DNA from: Guyparkeria sp016278265
GTDB taxonomy: Bacteria; Pseudomonadota; Gammaproteobacteria; Halothiobacillales; Halothiobacillaceae
DNA: 64,000 nt
NCBI RefSeq assembly: GCF_044582145.1
Contig: NZ_JBDODO010000007.1
Strand: one strand, 5' to 3'
The notes under the pieces were generated by a model that was not told the origin of the DNA, ran no database searches, and worked only from the letters and a program-made list of their open reading frames with translations. Shown here in pieces: positions 16,561 to 25,599 of this stretch. Within the stretch, counting starts at the first letter, position 1, and every line of letters starts with the position of its first letter. The position numbers and the translations under genes were made by a program.

Positions 16561-18012
16561 ATGCAACGCAACAAGCTGCTGTTCGCCACTGCCCTGACCA
16601 TTCTGCTGACACTGGGATTTGTCGCCACCAGCGTGATCGGCTACTTCGTTGCCGAGGACTCGCTGGAGAAGCAGATTGCGGAGGAAACCCTGCCGCTGAC
16701 CAGCGACAACATCTTCTCCGAGATAGAGCGGGACCTGTTGCGCTCGATCCTCATTTCATCCCTGATGGCGCACGACACCTTCGTGCGTGACTGGCTAGTT
16801 GAAGGGGAAGAGGATCAGGAAGCGATCCTACGCTATCTCGCGGAGATCCAGCAGAAATACGACACCACCACCGCCTTTTTCGTCAGTGAGGCCAGTCGAC
16901 GCTACTACCACCCCGACGGGGTTCTAAGGACCGTGTCGCGGGCGAACCCCGCCGATGCCTGGTACTTCCGGGTCCGGCAGATGAACGAGCCGTTCGAGAT
17001 CAACATCGATCACGACACCGCCGAACCCACCCGGCTGTCGATCTTCGTCAACTACCGAGTACAAGACGAGGCGGGCGACTACATTGGCGTCACCGGCATC
17101 GGGCTGGCCGTTGAAACCGTCGCCGGGTTGATCGAAAGCTACCAACGCCGCTACGGCCGCTCGATCTACTTCATGAATCGCGAGGGCGAGATCACCCTGC
17201 GCGGTTCGGGTTACGACGGCCCGAAAAGCATCCAGGCCCAGCCGGGACTGGCCCGTCACGCCACCCGCATCCTCACCAGTCCCAGCACCGAATTCGCCTA
17301 CGAGCGCCCCGGAGACGGCACGATCTACGTCAACACCCGACTGATCCCCGAACTCGACTGGTTTCTGGTGGTGGAGCAACGCGAAGCGACCGCCAATGCC
17401 CGATTGCTCAACACCCTGATCGTCAACATCCTGCTGGCGTTGGGCGTCACTGCCCTGGTGCTGCTGACCGGCGGCTGGACCCTGCGCAACTATCAGCGAC
17501 GACTGGAAACCATGGCCACCACCGACCGTCTTACCGGGGCGGGCAATCGCGAGGCCCTCGAGGTGCTGTTCGAACAAGCGCAACGGCTTGGCCGCCGCCA
17601 TGATCAACCGGTCTCGATCATCAACCTGGACATCGACCACTTCAAGGGCATCAACGACCGCCACGGCCACCAGGCGGGTGACCGGGTTCTGCGAGAACTG
17701 GTCAACACCGTGTCCTCGCAGATCCGGGAGGTCGACACGCTCTGCCGCTGGGGCGGCGACGAGTTCCTGATATTGCTGCAGGACACGGACGCCGACGATG
17801 CCCGTCTTACCGCCGAACGCATCCGCGAGGCGGTTGCCCGGCGCAATCGCCTGCCCGAGAGCGAGGAGGCGTTGACCGTCAGCCAGGGGGTGGCGCAGTG
17901 CCGTGCGGGTGAGTCCCTCGACAGTCTGATCAATCGCGCCGACCAGGCGCTTTACCAGGCCAAGCGCAATGGCCGCAATCGGGTCGCCATCGCGGAGTCG
18001 ACCTCCCCTTAG
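16561..18012 (+). CDS. dCache-GGDEF diguanylate cyclase
   Basis: A 483-residue membrane protein: first helix at about 7-30, a periplasmic double-Cache sensor (about 35-285, with YYHPDGVLRTVS and DWFLVVEQRE typical of dCache_1), a second helix at 290-312, and a C-terminal GGDEF domain (325-480). RWGGDEF is the intact active site, and REVD five residues before it is a complete inhibitory RxxD, so the enzyme should make c-di-GMP with product feedback. It lies 45 bases after the GGDEF-EAL gene and converges on a third cyclase gene only 25 bases away. Confidence 0.9.
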   Translation: MQRNKLLFATALTILLTLGFVATSVIGYFVAEDSLEKQIAEETLPLTSDNIFSEIERDLLRSILISSLMAHDTFVRDWLVEGEEDQEAILRYLAEIQQKYDTTTAFFVSEASRRYYHPDGVLRTVSRANPADAWYFRVRQMNEPFEINIDHDTAEPTRLSIFVNYRVQDEAGDYIGVTGIGLAVETVAGLIESYQRRYGRSIYFMNREGEITLRGSGYDGPKSIQAQPGLARHATRILTSPSTEFAYERPGDGTIYVNTRLIPELDWFLVVEQREATANARLLNTLIVNILLALGVTALVLLTGGWTLRNYQRRLETMATTDRLTGAGNREALEVLFEQAQRLGRRHDQPVSIINLDIDHFKGINDRHGHQAGDRVLRELVNTVSSQIREVDTLCRWGGDEFLILLQDTDADDARLTAERIREAVARRNRLPESEEALTVSQGVAQCRAGESLDSLINRADQALYQAKRNGRNRVAIAESTSP

Positions 18013-18037
18013 CGGCCCACTCGGCCAGGCGGCTCGA

Positions 18038-19942
18038 TTACCGGGCGGGTTTCTGCCGGTACATGTCGGCATCGGCCGAGCGCAGCAGCGCCTCTGCCGC
18101 GCGGCCGTCCTCGGGGCAACACGCCATCCCGATCGAGACGCTGATCCGGGCCTCGCCCTCGTCCAACGCGTAAGGCTGCCCGATCTCCTCGCGCAACTTG
18201 TCGACCACCACGCGCGCCTCGGGGCGACTGGCGTGACTGATCATCACCACGAATTCGTCACCGGACAGGCGGGCCACGCTGTCGGCACCCCGCACCTGCT
18301 GCGCTAGGCGCTCGGCCACCCGCTGCAGGAGTTGATCCCCGGCGGCGTGACCGAGGGAGTCGTTGACCGCCTTGAAGCCGTTGAGATCGAGATACAGCAG
18401 GCAAAACCCGATCCCGCCGTAACGGTGAAACTCGCTGGACGCCAGTGCCAGTCGGTCGAGAAACAACCGCCGGTTGGGCAGCCGGGTCAGGGCATCGTGG
18501 GTGGCCGCCCACTCGAGCGCATTCTCCGCCTGCTTGCGCGGCGTGATGTCGATGATCAAGATCAGCACGCTGCTCTTCGTCAGTGGCGAGCAGCGACCCT
18601 CGTAGTAATGGCGCAAACCGTCGAAATCGAGGTGATATTGATAGGTCTGCACCTTGCCACTCGACAGGGTGCGGTCGATCACCGACCGGGTCAGCTCGGC
18701 CAGTTCCGGTGGCAACACGTCGGCCACCGTCTGACCCAGAAACGCCTCCGGCTTCGCCAGCAAGGGAATGCCCTCACCCGGCTCGAAATCGAGGATGCGA
18801 CCCTCGGCATCCATGGTGAACAGCAGATCGGGCATGGCCTCGATGATTGCGGCATTGCGCCGGTGACTCTCTGCCAGGCGGCGCTCGCTGTCCGCCACTT
18901 GCTCCAGCGCCGAGGCACGCCGCGCGAACAGCCAACCGACCAGCAACAGCAGCAATCCCGACACCACCGCCCAGATCAACAGGCGCCAGAGGTGGTCATG
19001 GGCGTTGGCGGCCAGTCGGGCCTCCAGTGACGTGAGATCTTCGGCAGCCACCACATTCAGCGGCCAGCCCTCTGGCTGGGTGAGCGCGTACTGATAGTCA
19101 TGGCCGTCCGCTCGACCGATAAAATGCCCGGCTTGTTGTGGCGAGGTATCGCCGGCTTGAAGCCAGTCGGCCAGCGCCTCGGACGGCGGGCCATGCGTGG
19201 CCAGATTGAGCAGCAGGTGGCCCTGCCGGTGGGCGACCAGCGAGACGAGCCGCTCGCTGGCCGTCACCCGATCGATCAGCGCCGCCAGGGTGGCGAGATC
19301 GACATAGGCCACCAGCACGCCGCGAAACGCCCCTGCCTCGTCACGGAGTGCGCGGCTCATGGCCATCAAGCGAGCATCGCCTACGGTAATCGGCTGGGAA
19401 AGGAACGCTTGATCTCCCGCTTGCCGCCGCGGCGCTTGGACATGGGAACGGAAAAAGGGCTCCCGGGCCGGAGCGATGGACAAATCATCCACACGGCGGC
19501 GCGTGGCCAGCGGCTCACCCGTCTCGTCCACCCACCACAGGTCACGCACCAGGGCGTTGGCATCGAGGGATGACTCCATCGTTCGAGCCTGCTGCGAGGC
19601 AGGCTCGTCCAGCCGCTGGACGAGGCGTTCGCCAATCACCCGCAGATCACGATCGATGGCATCGAGTTCGCTGTCAATCAGGGTCGACTGCATCAGCGCC
19701 ACCAGCCGGGTGCGCTGCTCGACCTGCTCGTTGGCGTGGCGTTCGTAACGCTCGATCGCCTGCAGGCTCGACCAGGTCAAGACCGAGAGGATCAGCACCC
19801 AGATGGCCAGTAGCAGCAACCCGATCCGTTGGGCAGGCCTGATGGCTTGACGTGATGGCTCGGCCGTCGCCGCGGGCACGCCGGCATCACCGGCATCACC
19901 GGCATCACCGGCATCACCGGCAGGTTGCGACGATGCGCTCAT
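18038..19942 (-). CDS. Cache-PAS-GGDEF diguanylate cyclase
   Basis: A 634-residue protein with an N-terminal low-complexity GDAG repeat (four 9-bp units), a membrane helix near 38-58, a periplasmic Cache sensor, a second helix near 300-320, a PAS domain (about 345-460) and GGDEF (465-632). The active site reads SGDEF instead of GGDEF, a substitution compatible with cyclase activity, and RGAD at the right spacing is an intact inhibitory site. The start at 19942 is chosen because it overlaps the stop of the upstream 118-residue protein in an ATGA; the frame upstream of it is not protein-like. Confidence 0.88.
   Translation of the reverse strand: MSASSQPAGDAGDAGDAGDAGVPAATAEPSRQAIRPAQRIGLLLLAIWVLILSVLTWSSLQAIERYERHANEQVEQRTRLVALMQSTLIDSELDAIDRDLRVIGERLVQRLDEPASQQARTMESSLDANALVRDLWWVDETGEPLATRRRVDDLSIAPAREPFFRSHVQAPRRQAGDQAFLSQPITVGDARLMAMSRALRDEAGAFRGVLVAYVDLATLAALIDRVTASERLVSLVAHRQGHLLLNLATHGPPSEALADWLQAGDTSPQQAGHFIGRADGHDYQYALTQPEGWPLNVVAAEDLTSLEARLAANAHDHLWRLLIWAVVSGLLLLLVGWLFARRASALEQVADSERRLAESHRRNAAIIEAMPDLLFTMDAEGRILDFEPGEGIPLLAKPEAFLGQTVADVLPPELAELTRSVIDRTLSSGKVQTYQYHLDFDGLRHYYEGRCSPLTKSSVLILIIDITPRKQAENALEWAATHDALTRLPNRRLFLDRLALASSEFHRYGGIGFCLLYLDLNGFKAVNDSLGHAAGDQLLQRVAERLAQQVRGADSVARLSGDEFVVMISHASRPEARVVVDKLREEIGQPYALDEGEARISVSIGMACCPEDGRAAEALLRSADADMYRQKPAR
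19885..19920. repeat. Four tandem 9-bp units inside a cyclase gene
   Basis: CATCACCGG is repeated four times without change. On the minus strand it encodes the GDA repeat in the cytoplasmic N-terminal tail of the Cache-PAS-GGDEF protein. Slippage there would change the linker length without breaking the frame. Confidence 0.8.
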
Positions 19943-20295
19943 CCGTCGGATTCCAACAGCCGCACCCGCGCCGCCCCACCCGGGCGTTCGATTACGAATT
20001 CCACCTCGCAATACTCGGATTCGTCATTCATCGGGGTGGGGTCGTTGGTGCAGGCACAGCCGGCGACCACGCTGGCAAAAAACAGACCCGCGCGTATTCG
20101 CACCTGGCTGGAATCGATCTCGCTGCCGATCACCATCGCCGATAGGGCGTCACCCTTGGCGACGCTGCCGTGGGCCATGCCCTGCTGCAACGGCAGGTCG
20201 TCCGCGGGCAGGGCCGCGAGCTCGGCCTTGAAGATCGCCTCCAGCTCACCCGGATTGCCCGGCTCGGCGCGGGCGGTTTGCGGCAGGTACAACAT
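19939..20295 (-). CDS. Conserved hypothetical protein coupled to a diguanylate cyclase (118 aa)
   Basis: A small soluble protein starting MLYLPQTARAEPG, with a core LQQGMAHGSVAKGDALSAMV and a cysteine-containing segment AGCACTNDPTPMNDESEYCEV whose three cysteines could bind a metal or sense redox. I recall similar sequences in other sulfur-oxidising gammaproteobacteria but know no function. GAGGAG precedes the ATG at 20295; a start further upstream at 20319 is less likely. The stop overlaps the cyclase ATG by four bases, so the two proteins are made together and this one may act on the cyclase. That link is inferred from position only. Confidence 0.75.
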   Translation of the reverse strand: MLYLPQTARAEPGNPGELEAIFKAELAALPADDLPLQQGMAHGSVAKGDALSAMVIGSEIDSSQVRIRAGLFFASVVAGCACTNDPTPMNDESEYCEVEFVIERPGGAARVRLLESDG

Positions 20296-20488
20296 CGACA
20301 ACTCCTCAGGCCGGGGCACATTCCAGCCTAAGTCCGACTGTACCGCATGGTGATAGACCCGTGAAACCGCCCGACGCGCCGTTGCATCGCATCAGGACGG
20401 CCGGACGATCGTTCGCAATCCACCCGTTTGCGCTCGATTGATCACGACGGCCACCCGCCACCCGGCCCGACCATTCCTGCGCGAACAC

Positions 20489-20515
20489 TAAACCTTTCCC
20501 ACCGGCGGCCGATAA
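20489..20515 (+). promoter_or_regulatory. Sigma-28 (FliA) promoter of chemoreceptor gene
   Basis: TAAAC at 20489-20493 and GCCGATAA at 20508-20515 are separated by 14 bases, matching the flagellar sigma-28 pattern TAAAGTTT-N11-GCCGATAA with a perfect -10. It lies about 70 bases before the chemoreceptor ATG. Confidence 0.8.
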
Positions 20516-20584
20516 GCCGACTCACCCACTCACCCGTGTCGGGCGGGCTTGCCCCACAAGCCCACCCGAGCCAGGAGACCTTTG

Positions 20585-22219
20585 ATGCAAAACCTGCCCA
20601 TCGGCACCCGACTCGGCCTTGGCTTTGGCGTACTCACCCTGTTGATCGTGCTCATTGCCGGATCGGTCTGGATGCAGTACGGCGAGGTGCGGGAAGCACA
20701 GGCGACAAACCAGCACTCCTACACCGTGCTGGAAGAGCTGGAAAGCCAGGTACTGGCACTGGTGAACATCGAAACCGGCCAGCGCGGCTACCTGGTCACC
20801 GGGGGAGAAGGCTATCTCGAGCCCTACCACGACGGCAAGGAGGCCTTCCTGCGACGCAATGACCGCCTCGAGGAAATGACTGCCGACAATCCGAAACAAC
20901 TGGAACGGCTGGTGGAACTGGAAAACGCCTACCACCACTGGATGGACAATTACATGCAGCCGGCCATCGACCTGCGCCGCGAGGCAGGCAATCTCTCAGC
21001 CGACGTGCGCCAGCAGGTCCAGGCATTGCTGACGAGCGCCAAGGCCGACATGGATGCCATGCGCGAGATCGACCACGCCATGACCGAAGAAGAGCGCGCC
21101 CTGCTTGAAGAGCGGCAGGCGAGCCTGGAGGTGGTCGACTCACGCATGAAGGGCCTCCTGCTCTTCGGCAGCCTTGTCGCCATCGTGCTCGCCATTCTCG
21201 CCGGCCTGCTCATCACGCGCTCGGTCGTTCGGCCCATCGACGAGGCCGTCGAGATCGCCGACCGGATCGCCGCGGGTGATCTGACCATCACGCCCCACTC
21301 GGATGCCAAGGACGAGACCGGCCAGCTGATCCGCCGCCTGGGGGCCACCGTCACGCGGTTGCGCGAGATGATGGGCGACATTTCCAATAGCTCATCGCAG
21401 CTGGCCGCGGCGACCGAAGAGATGTCGGCCGTCTCCGAGCAGACCAAGGGCGGCGCGGAAAAGCAGCGCGACGAGACCTCGCAGGTCGCCACCGCCATCA
21501 CCCAGATGAGCAGCGCGGTCGAGGAAATCGCGCGCAACATGCAAAGCGTCAACGACTCGGCCACCGAGACCGACGATCGGGCCCGGGCCGGCATGGAGGC
21601 GATGGACGACAACATGCGCGCCATGCAGTCGCTCTCCGACGACATGCAGCGCGCCGGCGACGTCATCCGCGACGTCAACAAGCACAGCGACTCGATCGGC
21701 TCGGTGCTCGACGTGATCGGCGGGATTGCCGATCAGACCAACCTGCTTGCGCTGAACGCCGCGATCGAGGCCGCACGGGCCGGCGAGCAGGGCCGCGGGT
21801 TCGCCGTGGTCGCCGAGGAAGTGCGCAGCCTGGCCAACCGCACCCAGGATTCGATCGGCGAGATCGAGAAGATGATCGACAAGCTCCAGACCGGCGTACG
21901 CGAGGCGGTGGGCGTGATGGATCGCAGCAGCGAGAGCGCCCGCGACACGCTCGACCGGACCGGCCACACCCAGGGCCTGCTCGACGAGATCGCCCAGTCG
22001 GTGCGTCAGATCACCGACCTGTCCACCCAGGTGGCCAGCGCGGTCGAGGAACAGACCGCCGTGACCGAGGAGATCAACCGCAACGCGGTGAACATCGACC
22101 AGGTCTCCAACGAGTCGCTGGATGCCATCGGGCAGATCAACACGGCGAGTGCCGATCTTGCGCGGTTGGCTTCGTCACTCTCGAATATGGTGGGGCAGTT
22201 CCGGCTCGAACGTGGCTGA
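20585..22219 (+). CDS. Methyl-accepting chemotaxis protein with CHASE3 sensor
   Basis: A 544-residue chemoreceptor. It has a membrane helix at 11-30, a periplasmic CHASE3-like helical sensor (LVNIETGQRGYLVTGGEGYL around residue 60), a second helix near 190-212, HAMP (213-265) and the signalling domain with the highly conserved hairpin tip IADQTNLLALNAAIEAARAG followed by GRGFAVVAEEVR. It controls flagellar motion through CheA/CheW. AGGAGA precedes the ATG at 20585; the longer frame upstream lacks a site. A sigma-28 promoter upstream ties it to the flagellar regulon. Confidence 0.93.
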   Translation: MQNLPIGTRLGLGFGVLTLLIVLIAGSVWMQYGEVREAQATNQHSYTVLEELESQVLALVNIETGQRGYLVTGGEGYLEPYHDGKEAFLRRNDRLEEMTADNPKQLERLVELENAYHHWMDNYMQPAIDLRREAGNLSADVRQQVQALLTSAKADMDAMREIDHAMTEEERALLEERQASLEVVDSRMKGLLLFGSLVAIVLAILAGLLITRSVVRPIDEAVEIADRIAAGDLTITPHSDAKDETGQLIRRLGATVTRLREMMGDISNSSSQLAAATEEMSAVSEQTKGGAEKQRDETSQVATAITQMSSAVEEIARNMQSVNDSATETDDRARAGMEAMDDNMRAMQSLSDDMQRAGDVIRDVNKHSDSIGSVLDVIGGIADQTNLLALNAAIEAARAGEQGRGFAVVAEEVRSLANRTQDSIGEIEKMIDKLQTGVREAVGVMDRSSESARDTLDRTGHTQGLLDEIAQSVRQITDLSTQVASAVEEQTAVTEEINRNAVNIDQVSNESLDAIGQINTASADLARLASSLSNMVGQFRLERG

Positions 22220-22236
22220 ACACGCCCCGCGAAAAC

Positions 22237-22272
22237 GACAAGGCCCCGCCTCTTGTGAAGCGGGGCCTTGTC
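22237..22272 (+). terminator. Hairpin terminator after chemoreceptor
   Basis: A perfect 13-bp stem, GACAAGGCCCCGC and GCGGGGCCTTGTC, with a ten-base loop, 17 bases past the stop. It is symmetrical and may also serve the convergent DsrE-like gene. No long T run follows. Confidence 0.65.
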
Positions 22273-22291
22273 ATATGGGCACGCAATTGAC

Positions 22292-22792
22292 TCAGAACAT
22301 CGTGACGGGGTGATACCCCTGCGCCTGCCAGCCGATCATCGCGACGAAGCCGTCCCCGGTCAGGTCCAGCCCCTCGAACAACGTGTCGTTGTCGACCCCG
22401 AACACCTCGGTGGCCACCGCGCAGACCTCCAGGCGCACACCGAGCTCCGCCAAGCGCGCGACCTCGGACTCGATCCGCATCAACGTCGCCGGGTCGGCGA
22501 CATCGTCACCCGTCTCGGTGGTCAGGAACTGGACCGTCGGTCCGATGAACACGATCACCAGGTCCGGTTCCAGGCCCTGGCGGACGAAATTGGCGTGCGT
22601 GCCACGAATGATCTCGAGATAAAAGGCCGTTTTCTCAGCCTCGGTGAAGTCGATCTGGAAGACACCCTTGGCCTCCTCCACCCCGGCCAGGGCCGCCGTG
22701 TCGTCGACGGGCTCGGCGGCCTGCGCCGACAGGGGCATCGCGACGGCCAGCACGATGGCGGCCATGAGAGATTGGATCGTACGCTTGATCAT
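22292..22792 (-). CDS. Periplasmic DsrE-superfamily protein
   Basis: A 166-residue protein with a clear signal peptide (MIKRTIQSLMAAIVLAVAMP... cleaved near AQA-AEP). The mature part resembles DsrE/YchN-like sulfur-relay proteins: FYLEIIRGTHANFVRQGLEP, DLVIVFIGPTVQFLT, LAELGVRLEVCAVATEVFGV with one cysteine at the usual position, and a C-terminal DGFVAMIGWQAQGY. Cytoplasmic DsrE proteins carry persulfide sulfur; exported members exist in sulfur oxidisers but their task is unclear. GGAG precedes the ATG at 22792. Confidence 0.75.
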   Translation of the reverse strand: MIKRTIQSLMAAIVLAVAMPLSAQAAEPVDDTAALAGVEEAKGVFQIDFTEAEKTAFYLEIIRGTHANFVRQGLEPDLVIVFIGPTVQFLTTETGDDVADPATLMRIESEVARLAELGVRLEVCAVATEVFGVDNDTLFEGLDLTGDGFVAMIGWQAQGYHPVTMF

Positions 22793-22909
22793 GGGGCCAC
22801 TCCGTTTCGCCTGAATGGGAACGCCGGCTAGCCTGCGACGCGCCAACGGGCGGTTCGTTACCCAACTACCGGAGTGTAATCCGGCCGTACCGATCTTGCT
22901 CGAGTCGCC

Positions 22910-23770
22910 TCAGAGGAACCCCGCAATCAGCGCCAGCATGACGATCGCACCGAAGACGTTGTTGCGTCGGAAGGCCAACACGCAGTCATCCAGCTGTCGC
23001 GACCGAGCGGTGCGCAGGATCCAGACGGCCGACACCGCGGCGACGGCGAGCCCCACAAAGTAGCCGACGGCCAGGTCGACCATCCAGCCCACCCCCACCA
23101 GCCAGGCCAGCGTCCACAGGTAGGACAGGGCCACGGCCGCGAGATCGAATCGACCGAACAGGATCGCCGAGGACTTCACCCCGATCTTGAGGTCGTCCGG
23201 CCGATCGGCCATGGCATACAGGGTGTCGTAGGCGAGCGTCCAGCCGATGTTGGCCAGGAGGAGCAGCCAGGCGACCGGTGCGACCTCGCCGTGATGGGCG
23301 GCAAAGGCCATCGGGATGGCCCAGCCGAAGGCCAGTCCCAGATGCACCTGCGGCAGATGGTGAAAGCGCTTGCCGAAGGGATAGGTCGCCGCGAGGATCA
23401 CCGCTACCACCGACAGGGCGATGGTGGTGGCGTTGAGCTGCAGGACCAGTAGGAAGGAGATGCCCACCAGGACGGCGAACACGCCCAGTGCCTCGCGCGC
23501 GGTGATGCGCCCGGTTGCCAGCGGGCGGCCCTTAGTACGGGTCACGTGGCCGTCGACGTGCCGGTCGGCAAAGTCGTTGATCGCGCAGCCAGCCGAGCGC
23601 ATGGCGATCACGCCCAGGGTAAAGATCAGGAAGATGAACAGGTCCGGGCGGCCCTGACCGGCGACCCAAAGGGCCCAGTAGGTGGGCCAGAGCAGCAGAA
23701 AGATACCCACCGGTCGATCCAGCCGGGTCAGGGCGAGATAGGCGCGGGTTTTCTCGGCGATCACGGACAC
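22910..23770 (-). CDS. ubiA: 4-hydroxybenzoate polyprenyltransferase
   Basis: A 286-residue membrane prenyltransferase of ubiquinone synthesis, joining the polyprenyl tail to 4-hydroxybenzoate. Both magnesium-pyrophosphate motifs are present: NDFADRHVDGHV near residue 65 and YDTLYAMADRPDD near 190. Eight or nine helices are visible, and length matches the family (E. coli 290). The usual chorismate lyase partner ubiC is not adjacent. A carbonic-anhydrase gene is transcribed divergently. Confidence 0.95.
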   Translation of the reverse strand: MSVIAEKTRAYLALTRLDRPVGIFLLLWPTYWALWVAGQGRPDLFIFLIFTLGVIAMRSAGCAINDFADRHVDGHVTRTKGRPLATGRITAREALGVFAVLVGISFLLVLQLNATTIALSVVAVILAATYPFGKRFHHLPQVHLGLAFGWAIPMAFAAHHGEVAPVAWLLLLANIGWTLAYDTLYAMADRPDDLKIGVKSSAILFGRFDLAAVALSYLWTLAWLVGVGWMVDLAVGYFVGLAVAAVSAVWILRTARSRQLDDCVLAFRRNNVFGAIVMLALIAGFL

Positions 23771-23927
23771 GGTATTACCTGTGGCGGCAGTGGATGTTCA
23801 TCGGATGTCATCAGTCGTCGGCAGAAACGATATCAGACCCGGCCGATGGCCTCTTCGGGTTTCCCGCTCTCCCTGCGCTAGAATGCGCGCGATTACACCT
23901 TCGCCCGACCGAACCCGAGGTTTCTGC

Positions 23928-24458
23928 ATGATCCGCAATTTCCAGTCAAAGCTTCCGACCGTGGCCGAAGACTGCTGGGTCGATCCGACCGCGGTGGTAA
24001 TCGGTGACGTCGTGCTGGAAGAAGGCGTTTCCGTCTGGCCGAACACCGTGCTCCGCGGCGACGTCCAGCAGATCCGTGCCGGTCGGCTGACCAACCTGCA
24101 GGACGGCGTCATCGTGCACGTCAACCAGCCGTCGACCGCCCATCCGCAGGGCATGCCCTGTCGCATCGGCGAGGAAGTCACCGTCGGCCACCGCGCCATC
24201 CTGCATGCCTGCACCATCGGCAACCGGGTGCTGGTCGGCATGGGCGCGATCGTGATGGACGACGTGGTGGTCGAAGACGAGGTGATCATTGCCGCCGGCA
24301 GCGTGGTCTCGCCCGGCAAGGTGCTGGAAACCGGCCACCTTTACGTCGGCGCCCCGGCGCGCAAGGTCCGGCCGTTGACCGACGACGAACGCGAACACCT
24401 CGCCGAGTCGGCCCGCTTCTACCGGGAATTGGCGCAGGATCACCGCACCAGCGGCTGA
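23928..24458 (+). CDS. Gamma-class carbonic anhydrase family protein
   Basis: A 176-residue left-handed beta-helix of hexapeptide repeats (YrdA/CaiE type). The three zinc histidines are in VIVHVNQPS and VGHRAILHACTIG, and the family ending VGAPARKVRPLTDDE is present. Relatives may hydrate CO2 or act on carnitine-like compounds, though many show little activity. The ATG at 23928 is preceded by CCCGAGG. It stands alone between ubiA (divergent) and a binding-protein gene (convergent). Confidence 0.88.
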   Translation: MIRNFQSKLPTVAEDCWVDPTAVVIGDVVLEEGVSVWPNTVLRGDVQQIRAGRLTNLQDGVIVHVNQPSTAHPQGMPCRIGEEVTVGHRAILHACTIGNRVLVGMGAIVMDDVVVEDEVIIAAGSVVSPGKVLETGHLYVGAPARKVRPLTDDEREHLAESARFYRELAQDHRTSG

Positions 24459-24510
24459 TCCGCCTGACGGCCTCTCGGTACCGACCGGTTGACCGCCGGC
24501 CGGACCCGAC

Positions 24511-25518
24511 CTACTCGGTCGGCGCCCCGCCTCCCGCTGCCGGCAGCGGCTTGAGCCCCAGGATGATCTCGCTGACGTTCTCGCGGAACAGGCCGATATA
24601 GGTCCCGGTGGGCAGATTGCTCTCGGCCAGCCACAGGCCGGTCAGAGGCGACGCCAGGCTGACCGACTCGGGAATCGCCGAACCCCGGTTGGCCTCGAGC
24701 CATTCCTCGAGCGCACCACCGCCGGTGCCGGCCACCGGGAAGACGTGCGGCGTCTGGCTGCGCGCGATCAACTCGATCGCCTTCTCGCTCTGTTTCTCGT
24801 CGGTGACGTCCAGCAACTCGAAGTGGTAGGCCTCGGCGAAGTAGGCGAACACGTCGTTGTCGGTAACCAATACCCGCTCGGTGCGCGAAAGGTCTTCCAG
24901 CAACCCCTCGGTCTCGCGGTTCAGGGACTGCAGTTCGATGTTTACCCGCAGGCGGTTGCCCTCGATCTCGCCGGCCACCGCCTTGAGACGCTCCTTCAAC
25001 TGGACCGTCAGGTGATCCACCGAGTACTGCAGCAGCGACGGGTCATGATAGGTGTGCGGGTTGACGCCATCCTCGGTCTTGAGCAGGCGGAACTCGGGAA
25101 TGCGATCGGTCAGCACCACCCGATCGGCCTTATCGCGAGCCTCGGCCGCCTGGATGAATTCCGGCATCAGGCCCAGCCCCTGGTAGACGACCAGATCCGC
25201 CGATGCGATCCGCTCCCGGTCGTCCTCGTCGAGCGAGTAACCCAGCGGCGACTCTTCGCCGTCGACCACGGCCTCGACCTCGACGAACGACCCGGCGAGA
25301 TTGTCGACCAGCCCGGCGGTGAAGGAGGTGTCGGTCACCACGCGAAGGGTTTCGATATCCTGCTCGCCACCGGCGTATTGCAGCACCTCGTCCTGCGCCT
25401 GCACGCCGGGAACCAGGAAAATGACGGCGAGCGACAGGGTCGCGGCGCGGGAAAACCATTGGAAAAATTTCTGCACAAGGGGCCTCGCGTGAGTGAAGCG
25501 TGTGTCGATATGGATCAT
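24511..25518 (-). CDS. ZnuA/TroA-like metal ABC binding protein, divergent
   Basis: A 335-residue exported protein (signal ATLSLAVIFLVPGVQA) with the layout of cluster A-I metal-binding proteins: IASADLVVYQGLGLMPEF, VNPHTYHDPSLL and a C-terminal TGTYIGLFRENV. Only the middle histidine ligand (NPHTYHDP) is clearly kept. The expected first ligand region reads EESPLGYSLDEDD, and the usual THDAF histidine is replaced in TDNDVFAYF. No permease or ATPase genes adjoin it. It faces a DtxR-type regulator across 173 bases, suggesting manganese, zinc or iron control. It may bind a different metal or act as an accessory protein. The start at 25518 is the best but not certain. Confidence 0.75.
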   Translation of the reverse strand: MIHIDTRFTHARPLVQKFFQWFSRAATLSLAVIFLVPGVQAQDEVLQYAGGEQDIETLRVVTDTSFTAGLVDNLAGSFVEVEAVVDGEESPLGYSLDEDDRERIASADLVVYQGLGLMPEFIQAAEARDKADRVVLTDRIPEFRLLKTEDGVNPHTYHDPSLLQYSVDHLTVQLKERLKAVAGEIEGNRLRVNIELQSLNRETEGLLEDLSRTERVLVTDNDVFAYFAEAYHFELLDVTDEKQSEKAIELIARSQTPHVFPVAGTGGGALEEWLEANRGSAIPESVSLASPLTGLWLAESNLPTGTYIGLFRENVSEIILGLKPLPAAGGGAPTE

Positions 25519-25599
25519 GTGTGGGGGATGGCGGATGGTCGAGAGCCGGGCCAGTCTCCGCAAGGACGGCTCGATACGAGCATGCTAACGTAAGGCCTC

